Shown: piece after piece, positions 20,401-34,300 of the stretch | Layout: the number at the start of each line of letters is the position of its first letter | Position numbering within the stretch: position 1 is the first letter of the stretch | Origin: Hybos culiciformis | Taxonomy: Eukaryota > Arthropoda > Insecta > Diptera > Hybotidae | DNA: 64,000 nt | Direction of reading: 5' to 3' | NCBI GenBank assembly: GCA_964007475.1 | Contig: OZ023273.1 | Coordinates: 78,033,737-78,097,736 of the forward strand | Notes under the pieces: model-generated | What the model saw: the letters and a program-made list of their open reading frames with translations, nothing else | Database searches by the model: none | Told to the model about the DNA's origin: nothing | Program-made: the position numbers and the translations under genes

Positions 20401-23400
20401 TTGAAAAAGAAAATTTTACATATTTAGTATGAAAAAAACGCCTTTCGACGGTTTTTAGGCTCTACCTCAAAAACCAAAAAATATTTTTAAAACAATTTTT
20501 TTTTAGATTAAAATTCATAAAATTATGCTTCTTTTGCCATTTAAAAAATGTAAATCGATGCACTGGTTCGCGAGCTATGAGCTCTCAAAGTTGCGAAAGA
20601 AAATTTTACATATTTAGTATGAAAAAATCGCCTTTCGACGGTTTTTAGGCTCTAGCTCAAAAACCAAAAAATATTTTATAAAACAATTTTTTTTAGATTA
20701 AAATTCATAAAATTACGCTTCTTTTGGCATTTAAAAAATTTAAATCGATGCACTGGTTCGCGAGCTATGAGCTCTCAAAGTTGCGAAAGAAAATTTTACA
20801 TATTTAGTATGAAAAAATCGCCTTTCGACGGTTTTTAGGCTCTAGCTCAAAAACCAAAAAATATTTTATAAAATAATTTTTTTTTAGATTAAAATTCATA
20901 AAATTACGCTTCTTTGGCATTTAAAAAATTAAAATCGATGCACTGGTTCGCGAGCTATGAACTCTCAAAGTTGAGAAAGAAAATTTTACATATTTGGTAT
21001 GAAAAAATCGCCTTTCGACGGTTTTTAGGCTGTAGCTCAAAAACCAAAAAAATTTTATAAAACAATTTTTTTTAGATTAAAATTCATAAAATTACGCTTC
21101 TTTTGGCATTTAAAAAATTAAAATCGATGCACTGGTTCGCGAGCTATGAGCTCTCAAAGTTGAGAAAGAAAATTTTACATATTTAGTATGAAAAAATCGC
21201 CTTTCGACGGTTTTTAGGCTCTAGCTCAAAAACCAAATAATATTTTATGAAACAATTTTTTTTTAGATTAAAATTCATAAAATTACGCTTCTTTTGGCAT
21301 TTAAAAAATTAAAATCGATGCACTGGTTCGCGAGCTATGAGCTTCCAAAGTTGAGAAAGAAAATTTTACATATTTGGTATGAAAAAATCGCCTTTCGACG
21401 GTTTTTAGGCTCTAGCTCAAAAACCAAAAAATATTTTATAAAACAATTTTTTTTTAGATTAAAATTCATAAAATTACGCGTCTTTTGGGATTTAAAAAAT
21501 TAAAATCGATGCACTGGTTCGCGAGCTATGAGCTCTCAAAGTTGAGAAAGGAAATTTTACATATTTAGTATGAAAAAATCGCCTTTCGACGGTTTTTAGG
21601 CTCTAGCTCAAAAACCAAAAAATATTTTATAAAAGAATTTTTTTTAGATTAAAATTCATAAAATTACGCTTCTTTTGGGATTTAAAAAATTAAAATCGAT
21701 GCACTGGTTCGCGAGCTATGAACTCTCAAAGTTGAGAAAGAAAATTTTACATATTTAGTATGAAAAAATCGCCTTTCGACGGTTTTTAGGCTCTAGCTCA
21801 AAAACCAAAAAATATTTTATGAAACAATTTTTTTTTAGATTAAAATTCATAAAATTACGCTTCTTTTGGGATTTAAAAAATTAAAATCGATGCACTGGTT
21901 CGCGAGCTATGAGCTCTCAAAGTTGAGAAAGGAAATTTTACATATTTAGTATGAAAAAATCGCCTTTCGACGGTTTTTAGGCTCTAGCTCAAAAACCAAA
22001 AAATATTTTATACAATTTTTTTTAGATTAAAATTCATAAAATTACGCTTCTTTTGGGATTTAAAAAATTAAAATCGATGCACTGGTTCGCGAGCTATGAA
22101 CTCTCAAAGTTGAGAAAGAAAATTTTACATATTTAGTATGAAAAAATCGCCTTTCGACGGTTTTTAGGCTCTAGCTCAAAAACCAAAAAATATTTTATAA
22201 AACAATTTTTTTTTAGATTAAAATTTATAAAATTACACTTCTTTTGGCATTTAAAAAATTTAAATCGATGCACTGGTTCGCGAGCTATGAACTCTCAAAG
22301 TTGAGAAAGAAAATTTTACATATTTAGTATGAAAAAATCGCCTTTCGACGGTTTTTAGGCTCTAGCTCAAAAACCAAAAAATATTTTATAAAACAATTTT
22401 TTTTTAGATTAAAATTCATAAAATTACGCTTCTTTTGGGATTTAAAAAATTAAAATCGATGCACTGGTTCGCGAGCTATGAGCTCTCAAAGTTGAGAAAG
22501 GAAATTTTACATATTTAGTATGAAAAAAACGCCTTTCGACGGTTTTTAGGCTCTAGCTCAAAAACCAAAAAATATTTTATAAAACAATTTTTTTTAGATT
22601 AAAATTCATAAAATTACGCTTCTTTTGGGATTTAAAAAATTAAAATCGATGCACTGGTTCGCGAGCTATGAGCTCTCAAAGTTGCGAAAGAAAATTTTAC
22701 ATATTTAGTATGAAAAAATCGCCTTTCGACGGTTTTTAGGTTCTAGCTCAAAAACCAAAAAATATTTTATAAAACAATTTTTTTTTAGATTAAAATTCAT
22801 AAAATTACGCTTCTTTTGGCATTTAAAAAATTTAAATCGATGCACTGGTTCGCGAGCTATGAGCTCTCAAAGTTGCGAAAGAAAATTTTACATATTTAGT
22901 ATGAAAAAATCGCCTTTCGACGGTTTTTAGGCTCTACCTCAAAAACGAAAAATATTTTATAAAACAATTTTTTTTAGATTAAAATTCATAAAATTATGCT
23001 TCTTTTGGCATTTAAAAAATTAATATCGATCCACTGGTTCGCGATCTATGAGCTCGCAAAGTTGAGAAAGAAAATTTTACATATTTAGTATGTAAAAATC
23101 GCCATTCGACGGTTTTTAGGCTCTACCTCAAAAACCAAAAAATATTTTATAAAACAATTTTTTTTTAGATTAAAATTCATAAAATTACGCTTCTTTTGGC
23201 ATTTAAAAAATTAATATCGATCCACTGGTTCGCGATCTATGAGCTCGCAAAGTTGAGAAAGATATATTTACATATTTAATATGTAAAAATAGCCATTCGA
23301 CGGTTTTTAGGCTCTACCTCAAAAACCAAAAAATATTTTATAAAACAATTTTTTTTTAGATTAAAATTCATAAAATTACGCTTCTTTTGGCATTTAAAAA

Positions 23401-26400
23401 ATTAAAATCGATGCACTGGTTCGCGAGCTATGAGCTCTCAAAATTGAGAAAGAAAATTTTACATATAATTTTAGTATGAAAAATTCGCCTTTTGACGGTT
23501 TTTAGGCTCTAGCTCAAAAACCCAAAAATATTTTATAAAACAATTTTTTTTTCTTTTGGCATTTAAAAAATTAATATCGGTCCACTGGTTCGCGATCTAT
23601 GAGCTCTCAAAGTTGAGAAAGAAAATTTTACATATTTAGTATGTAAAAATCGCCATTCGACGGTTTTTAGGCTCTAGCTCAAAAACCAAAAAATATTTTA
23701 TAAAACAATTTTTTTTAGATTAAAACTCATAAAATTACTCTTCTTTTGGCATTTAAAAAATTAAAATCGATGCATTGGTTCGCGAGCTATGAGCTCTCAA
23801 AATTGAGAAAGAAAATTTTACATATAATTTTAGTATGAAAAAATCGCCTTTTGACGGTTTTTAGGCTCTAGCTCAAAAACCCAAAAATATTTTATAAAAC
23901 AATTTTTTTTAGATTAAAATTCATAAAATTACGCTTCTTTTGGCATTTAAAAAATTAATATCGATCCACTGGTTCGCGATCTATGAGCTCGCAAAGTTGA
24001 GAAAGAAAATTTTTCTTATTTAGTATGTAAAAATCGCCATTCGACGGTTTTTAGGTCCTATCTCCAAAACCAAAAAATATTTTATGAAACAATTTTTTTT
24101 TAGATTAAAATTCATAAAATTACGCTTCTTTTGGCATTTAAAAAATTAAAATCGATGCACTGGTTCGCGAGCTATGAGCTCTCAAAATTGAGAAAGAAAA
24201 TTTTACATATAATTTTAGTATGAAAAAATCGCCTTTTGACGGTTTTTAGGCTCTAGCTCAAAAACCCAAAAATATTTTATAAAACAATTTTTTTTAGATT
24301 AAAATTCATGAAATTACGCTTCTTTGGGCATTTAAAAAATTAAAATCGATGCACTGGTTCGCGAGCTATGAGCTGTCAAAGTTGAAAAACAAAATTTTAT
24401 ATATTTAGAAAAAATCGCCTGTCGACGGTTTTTAGGCTCTAGCTCAAAAACCAAAAAATATTTTATGAAACAATTTTTTTTTAGATTAAAATTCATAAAA
24501 TTACGCTTCTTTTGGCATTTAAAAAATTAAAATCGATGCACTGGTTCGCGAGCTATGAACTCTCAAAGTTGAGAAAGAAAATTTTACATATTTAGTATGA
24601 AAAAACCGCCTTTCGAAGGTTTTTAGGCTCTAGCTCAAAAACCAAAAAATATTTTATAAAACAATTTTTTTTAGATTAAAATTTATAAAATTCCGCTTCA
24701 TTTGGCATTTAAAAAATTAAAATCGATGCACTGTTTCGCGAGCTATGAGCTCTCAAAGTTGAGAAAGAAAATTTTGCATATTTAGTATGAAAAAATCGCC
24801 TTTCGACGGTTTTTAGGCTCTAGCTCAAAAACCAAAAAATATTTTATAAAACAATTTTTTTTTGATTAAAATTCATAAAATTATGCTTCTTACGGCATTT
24901 AAAAAATTAAAATCGATGCACTGGTTCGCGAGCTATGAGCTCTCAAAGTTGAGAAAGAAAATTTTACATATTTAGTATGAAAAAATCGCCTTTCGACGGT
25001 TTTTAGGCTCTAGCTCAAAAACCAAAAAATATTTTACGAAACAATTTTTTTAGATTCAAATTCATAAAATTACGCTTCTTTTGGCAATACAAAAATTAAA
25101 ATCGATGCACTGGTTCGCGATCTATGAGCTCCCAAATTTGAGAAAGAAAATTTTACATATTTAGTATGAAAAAATCGCCTTTCGACGGTTTTTAGGCTCT
25201 AGCTCAAAAACCAAATAATATTTTATAAAACAATTTTTTTTTAGATTAAAATTCATAAAATTACGCTTCTTTTGGGATTTAAAAAATTAAATCGATGCAC
25301 TGGTTTGCGAGCTATGAGCTCTCAAAGTTGAGAAAGGAAATTTTACATATTTAGTATGAAAAAATCGCCTTTCGACGGTTTTTAGGCTCTAGCTCAAAAA
25401 CCAAAAAATATTTTATAAAACAATTTTTTTAGATTAAAATTCATAAAATTACGCTTCTTTTGGCATTTAAAAAATTAAAATCGATGCACTGGTTCGCGAG
25501 CTATGAGCTCTCAAAGTTGAGAAATAAAATTTTACATATTTAGTATGAAAAAATCGCCTTTTGACGGTTTTTAGGCTCTAGCTCAAAAACCAAAAAATAT
25601 TTTCTAAAACAATTTTTTTTTTAGATTAAAATTCGTAAAATTACGCTTCTTTTGGCATTTAAAAAAATTAAAATCGATGCACTGGTTCGCGAGCTTTGAG
25701 CTCTCAAAGTTGAGAAAGAAAATTTTACATATTTAGTATGAAAAAATCGCCTTTCGACGGTTTTTAGACTCTAGCTCAAAAACCAAAAAATATTTTCTAA
25801 AACAATTTTTTTTTAGATTAAAATTCATAAAATTACGCTTCTTTTGGCATTTAATAAATTAAAATCGATGCACTGGTTCGCGAGCTATGAGCTCTCAAAG
25901 TTGAGAAAGAAAATTTGACATATTTAGTATGAAAAAATCGCCTTTCGACGTTTTTTAGGCTCTAGCTCAAAAACCAAAAAATATTTTATAAAACAGTTTT
26001 TTTTTAGATTAAAAATCATAAAAGTACGCTTCTTTTGGCATTTAAAAAATTAAAATCGATGCACTGGTTCGCGACCTATGAACTCTCAAAGTTGAGAAAG
26101 AAAATTTTACATATTTAGTATGAAAAAATCGCCTTACGACGGTTTTTAAGCTCTACCTCAAAAACCAAAAAATATTTTTAAAACAATTTTTTTTTAGATT
26201 AAAATTCATAAAATTATGCTTCTTTTGGCATTTAAAAAATGTAAATCGATGCACTGGTTCGCGAGCTATGAGCTCTCAAAGTTGCGAAAGAAAATTTTAC
26301 ATATTTAGTATGAAAAAATCGCCTTTCGACGGTTTTTAGGCTCTAGCTCAAAAACCAAAAAATATTTTATAAAACAGTTTTTTTTAGATTAAAATTCATA

Positions 26401-29400
26401 AAATTACGCTTCTTTTGGCATTTAAAAAATTTAAATCGATGCACTGGTTCGCGAGCTATGAGCTCTCAAAGTTGCGAAAGAAAATTTTACATATTTAGTA
26501 TGAAAATATCGCCTTTCGACGGTTTTTAGGCTCTAGCTCAAAAACCAAAAAATATTTTATAAAATAATTTTTTTTTAGATTAAAATTCATAAAATTACGC
26601 TTCTTTGGCATTTAAAAAATTAAAATCGATGCACTGGTTCGCGAGCTATGAACTCTCAAAGTTGAGAAAGAAAATTTTACATATTTGGTATGAAAAAATC
26701 GCCTTTCGACGGTTTTTAGGCTGTAGCTCAAAAACCAAAAAAATTTTATAAAACAATTTTTTTTAGATTAAAATTCATAAAATTACGCTTCTTTTGGCAT
26801 TTAAAAAATTAAAATCGATGCACTGGTTCGCGAGCTATGAGCTCTCAAAGTTGAGAAAGAAAATTTTACATATTTGGTATGAAAAAATCGCCTTTCGACG
26901 GTTTTTAGGCTCTAGCTCAAAAACCAAATAATATTTTATGAAACAATTTTTTTTTAGATTAAAATTCATAAAATTACGCTTCTTTTGGCATTTAAAAAAT
27001 TAAAATCGATGCACTGGTTCGCGAGCTATGAGCTTCCAAAGTTGAGAAAGAAAATTTTACATATTTGGTATGAAAAAATCGCCTTTCGACGGTTTTTAGG
27101 CTCTAGCTCAAAAACCAAAAAATATTTTATAAAACAATTTTTTTTTAGATTAAAATTCATAAAATTACGCGTCTTTTGGGATTTAAAAAATTAAAATCGA
27201 TGCACTGGTTCGCGAGCTATGAGCTCTCAAAGTTGAGAAAGGAAATTTTACATATTTAGTATGAAAAAATCGCCTTTCGACGGTTTTTAGGCTCTACCTC
27301 AAAAACCAAAAAATATTTTATAAAACAATTTTTTTTAGATTAAAATTCATAAAATTACGCTTCTTTTGGGATTTAAAAAATTAAAATCGATGCACTGGTT
27401 CGCGAGCTATGAACTCTCAAAGTTGAGAAAGAAAATTTTACATATTTAGTATGAAAAAATCGCCTTTCGACGGTTTTTAGGCTCTAGCTCAAAAACCAAA
27501 AAATATTTTATAAAACAATTTTTTTTTAGATTAAAATTCATAAAATTACGCTTCTTTTGGGATTTAAAAAATTAAAATCGATGCACTGGTTCGCGAGCTA
27601 TGAGCTCTCAAAGTTGAGAAAGGAAATTTTACATATTTAGTATGAAAAAATCGCCTTTCGACGGTTTTTAGGCTCTAGCTCAAAAACCAAAAAATATTTT
27701 ATACAATTTTTTTTAGATTAAAATTCATAAAATTACGCTTCTTTTGGGATTTAAAAAATTAAAATCGATGCACTGGTTCGCGAGCTATGAACTCTCAAAG
27801 TTGAGAAAGAAAATTTTACATATTTAGTATGAAAAAATCGCCTTTCGACGGTTTTTAGGCTCTAGCTCAAAAACCAAAAAATATTTTATAAAACAATTTT
27901 TTTTTAGATTAAAATTTATAAAATTACACTTCTTTTGGCATTTAAAAAAATTAAATCGATGCACTGGTTCGCGAGCTATGAACTCTCAAAGTTGAGAAAG
28001 AAAATTTTACATATTTAGTGTGAAAAAATCGCCTTTCGACGGTTTTTAGGCTCTAGCTCAAAAACCAAAAAATATTTTATAAAACAATTTTTTTATATTA
28101 AAATTCATAAAATTACGCTACTTTTGGGATTTAAAAAATTAAAATCGATGCACTGGTTCGCGAGCTATGAGCTCTCAAAGTTGCGAAAGAAAATTTTACA
28201 TATTTAGTATGAAAAAATCGCCTTTCGACGGTTTTTAGGTTCTAGCTCAAAAACCAAAAAATATTTTATAAAACAATTTTTTTTAGATTAAAATTCATAA
28301 AATTACGCTTCTTTTGGCATTTAAAAAATTTAAATCGATGCACTGGTTCGCGAGCTATGAGCTCTCAAAGTTGCGAAAGAAAATTTTACATATTTAGTAT
28401 GAAAAAATCGCCTTTCGACGGTTTTTAGGCTCTACCTCAAAAACCAAAAAATATTTTATAAAACAATTTTTTTTAGATTAAAATTCATAAAATTATGCTT
28501 CTTTTAAAAAATTAATATCGATCCACTGGTTCGCGATCTATGAGCTCGCAAAGTTGAGAAAGAAAATTTTACATATTTAGTATGTAAAAATCGCCATTCG
28601 ACGGTTTTTAGGGTCTACCTCAAAAACCAAAAAATATTTTATAAAACAATTTCTTTTTAGATTAAAATTCATAAAATTACGCTTCTTTTGGCATTTAAAA
28701 AATTAATATCGATCCACTGGTTCGCGATCTATGAGCTCGCAAAGTTGAGAAAGAAAATTTTACATATTTAATATGTGAAAATAGCCATTCGACGGTTTTT
28801 AGGCTCTACCTCAAAAACCTAAAAATATTTTATAAAACAATTTTTTTTAGATTAAAATTCATAAAATTACGCTTCTTTTGGCATTTAAAAAATTAAAATC
28901 GATGCACTGGTTCGCGAGCTATGAGCTCTCAAAATTGAGAAAGAAAATTTTACATATAATTTTAGTATGAAAAATTCGCCTTTTGACGGTTTTTAGGCTC
29001 TAGCTCAAAAACCCAAAAATATTTTATAAAACAATTTTTTTTTCTTTTGGCATTTAAAAAATTAATATCGGTCCACTGGTTCGCGATCTATGAGCTCTCA
29101 AAGTTGAGAAAGAAAATTTTACATATTTAGTATGTAAAAATCGCCATTCGACGGTTTTTAGGCTCTATCTCAAAAACCAAAAAATATTTTATAAAACAAT
29201 TTTTTTTAGATTAAAACTCATAAAATTACTCTTCTTTTGGCATTTAAAAAATTAAAATCGATGCATTGGTTCGCGAGCTATGAGCTCTCAAAATTGAGAA
29301 AGAAAATTTTACATATAATTTTAGTATGAAAAAATCGCCTTTTGACGGTTTTTAGGCTCTAGCTCAAAAACCCAAAAATATTTTATAAAACAATTTTTTT

Positions 29401-31300
29401 TAGATTAAAATTCATAAAATTACGCTTCTTTTGGCATTTAAAAAATTAATATCGATCAACTGGTTCGCGATCTATGAGCTCGCAAAGTTGAGAAAGAAAA
29501 TTTTTCATATTTAGTATGTAAAAATCGCCTGTCGACGGTTTTTAGGCTCTAGCTCAAAAACCAAAAAATATTTTATGAAACAATTTTTTTTTAGATTAAA
29601 ATTCATAAAATTACGCTTCTTTTGGCATTTAAAAAATTAAAATCGATGCACTGGTTCGCGAGCTATGAACTCTCAAAGTTGAGAAAGAAAATTTTACATA
29701 TTTAGTATGAAAAATCGCCTTTCGAAGGTTTTTAGGCTCTAGCTCAAAAACCAAAAAATATTTTATAAAACAATTTTTTTTAGATTAAAACTTATAAAAT
29801 TCCGCTTCATTTGGCATTTAAAAAATTAAAATCGATGCACTGTTTCGCGAGCTATGAGCTCTCAAAGTTGAGAAAGAAAATTTTGCATATTTAGTATGAA
29901 AAAATCGCCTTTCGACGGTTTTTAGGCTCTAGCTCAAAAACCAAAAAATATTTTATAAAACAATTTTTTTTTGATTAAAATTCATAAAATTATGCTTCTT
30001 ACGGCATTTAAAAAATTAAAATCGATGCACTGGTTCGCGAGCTATGAGCTCTCAAAGTTGAGAAAGAAAATTTTACATATTTAGTATGAAAAAATCGCCT
30101 TTCGACGGTTTTTAGGCTCTAGCTCAAAAACCAAAAAATATTTTACGAAACAATTTTTTTAGATTCAAATTCATAAAATTACGCTTCTTTTGGCAATAAA
30201 AAAATTAAAATCGATGCACTGGTTCGCGATCTATGAGCTCCCAAATTTGAGAAAGAAAATTTTACATATTTAGTATGAAAAAATCGCCTTTCGACGGTTT
30301 TTAGGCTCTAGCTCAAAAACCAAAAAATATTTTATAAAACAATTTTTTTTTAGATTAAAATTCATAAAATTACGCTTCTTTTGGGATTTAAAAAATTAAA
30401 TCGATGCACTGGTTTGCGAGCTATGAGCTCTCAAAGTTGAGAAAGGAAATTTTACATATTTAGTATGAAAAAATCGCCTTTCGACGGTTTTTAGGCTCTA
30501 GCTCAAAAACCAAAAAATATTTTATAAAACAATTTTTTTAGATTAAAATTCATAAAATTACGCTTCTTTTGGCATTTAAAAAATTAAAATCGATGCACTG
30601 GTTCGCGAGCTATGAGCTCTCAAAGATGAGAAATAAAATTTTACATATTTAGTATGAAAAAATCGCCTTTTGACGGTTTTTAGGCTCTAGCTCAAAAACC
30701 AAAAAATATTTTCTAAAACAATTTTTTTTTTAGATTAAAATTCGTAAAATTAAGCTTCTTTTGGCATTTAAAAAAATTAAAATCGATGCACTGGTTCGCG
30801 AGCTTTGAGCTCTCAAAGTTGAGAAAAAAAATTTTACATATTTAGTATGAAAAAATCGCCTTTCGACGGTTTTTAGACTCTAGCTCAAAAACCAAAAAAT
30901 ATTTTCTAAAACAATTTTTTTTTAGATTAAAATTCATAAAATTACGCTTCTTTTGGCATTTAATAAATTAAAATCGATGCACTGGTTCGCGAGCTATGAG
31001 CTCTCAAAGTTGAGAAAGAAAATTTGACATATTTAGTATGAAAAAATCGCCTTTCGACGTTTTTTAGGCTCTAGCTCAAAAACCAAAAAATATTTTATAA
31101 AACAATTTTTTTTCAGATTAAAATTCATAAAATTACGCTTCTTTTGGCATTTAAAAAATTAAAATCGATGCACTGGTTCACGAGCTATGAGCTCTCAAAG
31201 TTGAAAAAGCAAATTTTACATATTTAGTATGAAAAAATCGCCTTTCGACGGTTTTTAGGTTCTAGCTCAAAAACCAAAAAATATTTTATAAAACAATTTT
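14487..31300. repeat. Satellite array with 5-8 kb variable blocks
   Basis: About 88 head-to-tail monomers. Rare markers show large blocks: CTTACGGCATTT occurs near 17681, 24889 and 30000 (also at 864 left of the provirus), and GCGTCTTTTGGG near 21478 and 27169 (also at 5387). GTCCTATCTCC occurs near 16847 and 24054, 7.2 kb apart. Local tandem copies are seen too: AAAAACGATGC at 18271 and 19791, and GTAAATCGATGC near 19217 and 20547. B-type monomers (GATCCACTGG...GCTCGC) cluster at 15.6-16.9, 23.0-24.1 and 28.5-29.5 kb. Some monomers carry the ATAATTTTAG insertion. No gene or other mobile element is present in this stretch. Confidence 0.95.
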
Positions 31301-34300
31301 TTTTAGATTAAAATTCATAAAATTACGCTTCTTTTGACATTTAAAAAATTAAAATCGATGCACTGGTTCGCAAGCTATGAACTCTCAAAGTTGAGAAAGA
31401 AAATTTTACATATTTAGTATGAAAAAATCACCTTTCGACAGTTTTTAGGCTCTAGCTCAAAAACCAAATAATATTTTATGAAACAATTTTTTTTTAGATT
31501 TAAATTCATAAAATTACGCTTCTTTTGGCATTTAAAAAATTAAAATCGATGCACTGGTTCGCAAGCTATGAACTCTCAAAGTTGAGAAAGAAAATTTTAC
31601 ATATTTAGTATGAAAAAATCGCCTTTCGACGGTTTTTAGGCTCTAGCTCAAAAACCAAAAAATAATTCATGAAACAATTTTTTTTAGATTAAAATTCATA
31701 CAATAACGCTCCTTTTGGCATTTAAAAAAATTAAATCGATGCACTGGTTCGCGATCTATGAGCTCTCAAAGTTGAGAAAGAAAATTTTACATATTTGGTA
31801 TGAAAAAATCGCCTTTCGACGGTTTTTAGGCTCTAGCTCAAAAACCAAAAAATATTTTATAAAACAATTTTTTTTTAGATTAAAATTCATAAAATTACAT
31901 CTCTTTTGGGATTTAAAAAATTAAAATCGATGCACTGGCTCGCAAGCTATGAACTCTCAAAGTTGAGAAAGAAAATTTTACATATTTAGTATGAAAAAAT
32001 CGCCTTTCGACGGTTTTTAGGCTCTAGCTCAAAAACCAAAAAATAATTTATGAAACAATTTTTTTTAGATTAAAATTCATACAATAACGCTCTTTTTGGC
32101 ATTTAAAAAAATTAAATCGATGCACTGGTTCGCGATCTATGAGCTCTCAAAGTTGAGAAAGAAAATTTTACATATTTAGTATGAAAAAATCGCCTTTCGA
32201 CGGTTTTTAGGCTCTAGCTCAAAAACCAAAAAATAATTTATGAAACAATTTTTTTTAGATTAAAATTCATACAATAACGCTCCTTTTGGCATTTAAAAAA
32301 ATTAAATCGATGCACTGGTTCGCGATCTATGAGCTCTCAAAGTTGAGAAAGAAAATTTTACATATTTAGTATGAAAAAATCGCCTTTCGACGGTTTTTAG
32401 GTTCTAGCTCAAAAACCAAAAAATATTTTATAAAACAATTTTTTTTAGATTAAAATTCATAAAATTACGCTTCTTTTGACATTTGAAAAATTAAAATCGA
32501 TGCACTGGTTCGCAAGCTATGAACTCTCAAAGTTGAGAAAGAAAATTTTACATATTTAGTATGAAAAAATCGCCTTTCGACGGTTTTTAGGCTCTAGCTC
32601 AAAAACCAAAAAATATTTTCTGAAACAATTTTTTTTTAGATCAAAATTCATAAAATTACGCTTCTTTTTGTATTTAAAAAACTAAAATCGATGCACTGGT
32701 TCGCGAGCTATGAGCTCTCAAAGTTGAGAAAGAAAATTTTACATATTTGGTATGAAAAAATCGCCTTTCGACGGTTTTTAGGCTCTAGCTCAAAAACCAA
32801 AAAATATTTTATAAAACAATTTTTTTTTAGATTAAAATTCATAAAATTACATCTCTTTTGGGATTTAAAAAATTAAAATCGATGCACTGGCTCGCGAGCT
32901 ATGAGCTCTCAAAGTTGAGAAAGGAAATTTTACATATTTAGTATGAAAAAATCGCCTTTCGACTGTTTTTAGGCTCTAGCTCAAAAACCAAAAAATATTT
33001 TATAAAACAATTTTTTTTTAGATTAACATTCATAAAATTACGCTTCTTTTGGGATTTAAAAAATTAAAATCGATGCACTGGTTCGCGAGCTATGAACTCT
33101 CATCAAAAACCAAAAAATATTTTCTAAAACAATTTTTTTTTAGATTAAAATTCATAAAATTACGCTTCTTTTGGCATTTAATAAATTAAAATCGATGCAC
33201 TGGTTCGCGAGCTATGAGTTCTCAAAGTTGAGAAAGAAAATTTTACATATTTAGTATGAAAAAATCGCCTTTCGACGGTTTTTAGGCTCTAGCTCAAAAA
33301 CCAAAAAATATTTCATAAAACAATTTTTTTTAGATTAAAATTCATAAAATTACGCTTCTTTTGGGATTTAAAAAATTAAAATCGATGCACTGGTTCGCGA
33401 GCTATGAGCTCTCAAAGTTGAGAAAGGAAATTTTACATATTTAGTATGAAAAAAAACCCTTTCGACGGTTTTTAGGCTCTAGCTCAAAAACCAAATAATA
33501 TTTTATGAAACAATTTTTTTTTAGATTAAAATTCATAAAATTTCGCTTCTTTTGGCATTTAAAAAATTAAAATCGATGCACTGGTTCGCGAGCTATGAAC
33601 TCTCATCAAAAACCAAAAAATATTTTCTAAAACAATTTTTTTTTAGATTAAAATTCATAAAATTACGCTTCTTTTGGCATTTAATAAATTAAAATCGATG
33701 CACTGGTTCGCGAGCTATGAGCTCTCAAAGTTGAGAAAGAAAATTTTACATATTTAGTATGAAAAAAAAACCCTTTCGACGGTTTTTAGGCTCTAGCTCA
33801 AAAACCAAATAATATTTTATGAAACAATTTTTTTTTAGATTAAAATTCATAAAATTTCGCTTCTTTTGGCATTTAAAAAATTAAAATCGATGCACTGGTT
33901 CGCGAACTATGAGCTCCCAAAGTTGAGAAAGAAAATTTTACATATTTGGTATGAAAAAATCGCCTTTCGACGGTTTTTAGGCTCTAGCTCAAAAACCAAA
34001 AAATATTTTATAAAACAATTTTTTTTTAGATTAAAATTCATAAAATTACGCTTCTTTTGGGATTTAAAAAATTAAAATCGATGCACTGGTTCGCGAGCTA
34101 TGAGCTCTCAAAGTTGAGAAAGGAAATTTTACATATTTAGTATGAAAAAATCGCCTTTCGACGGTTTTTAGGCTCTAGCTCAAAAACCAAAAAATATTTT
34201 ATAAAATAATTTTTTTAGATTAAAATTCATAAAATTACGCTTCTTTTGGAATTTAAAAAATGAAAATCGATGCACTGGTTCGCGAGCTATGAGCTCTCAA

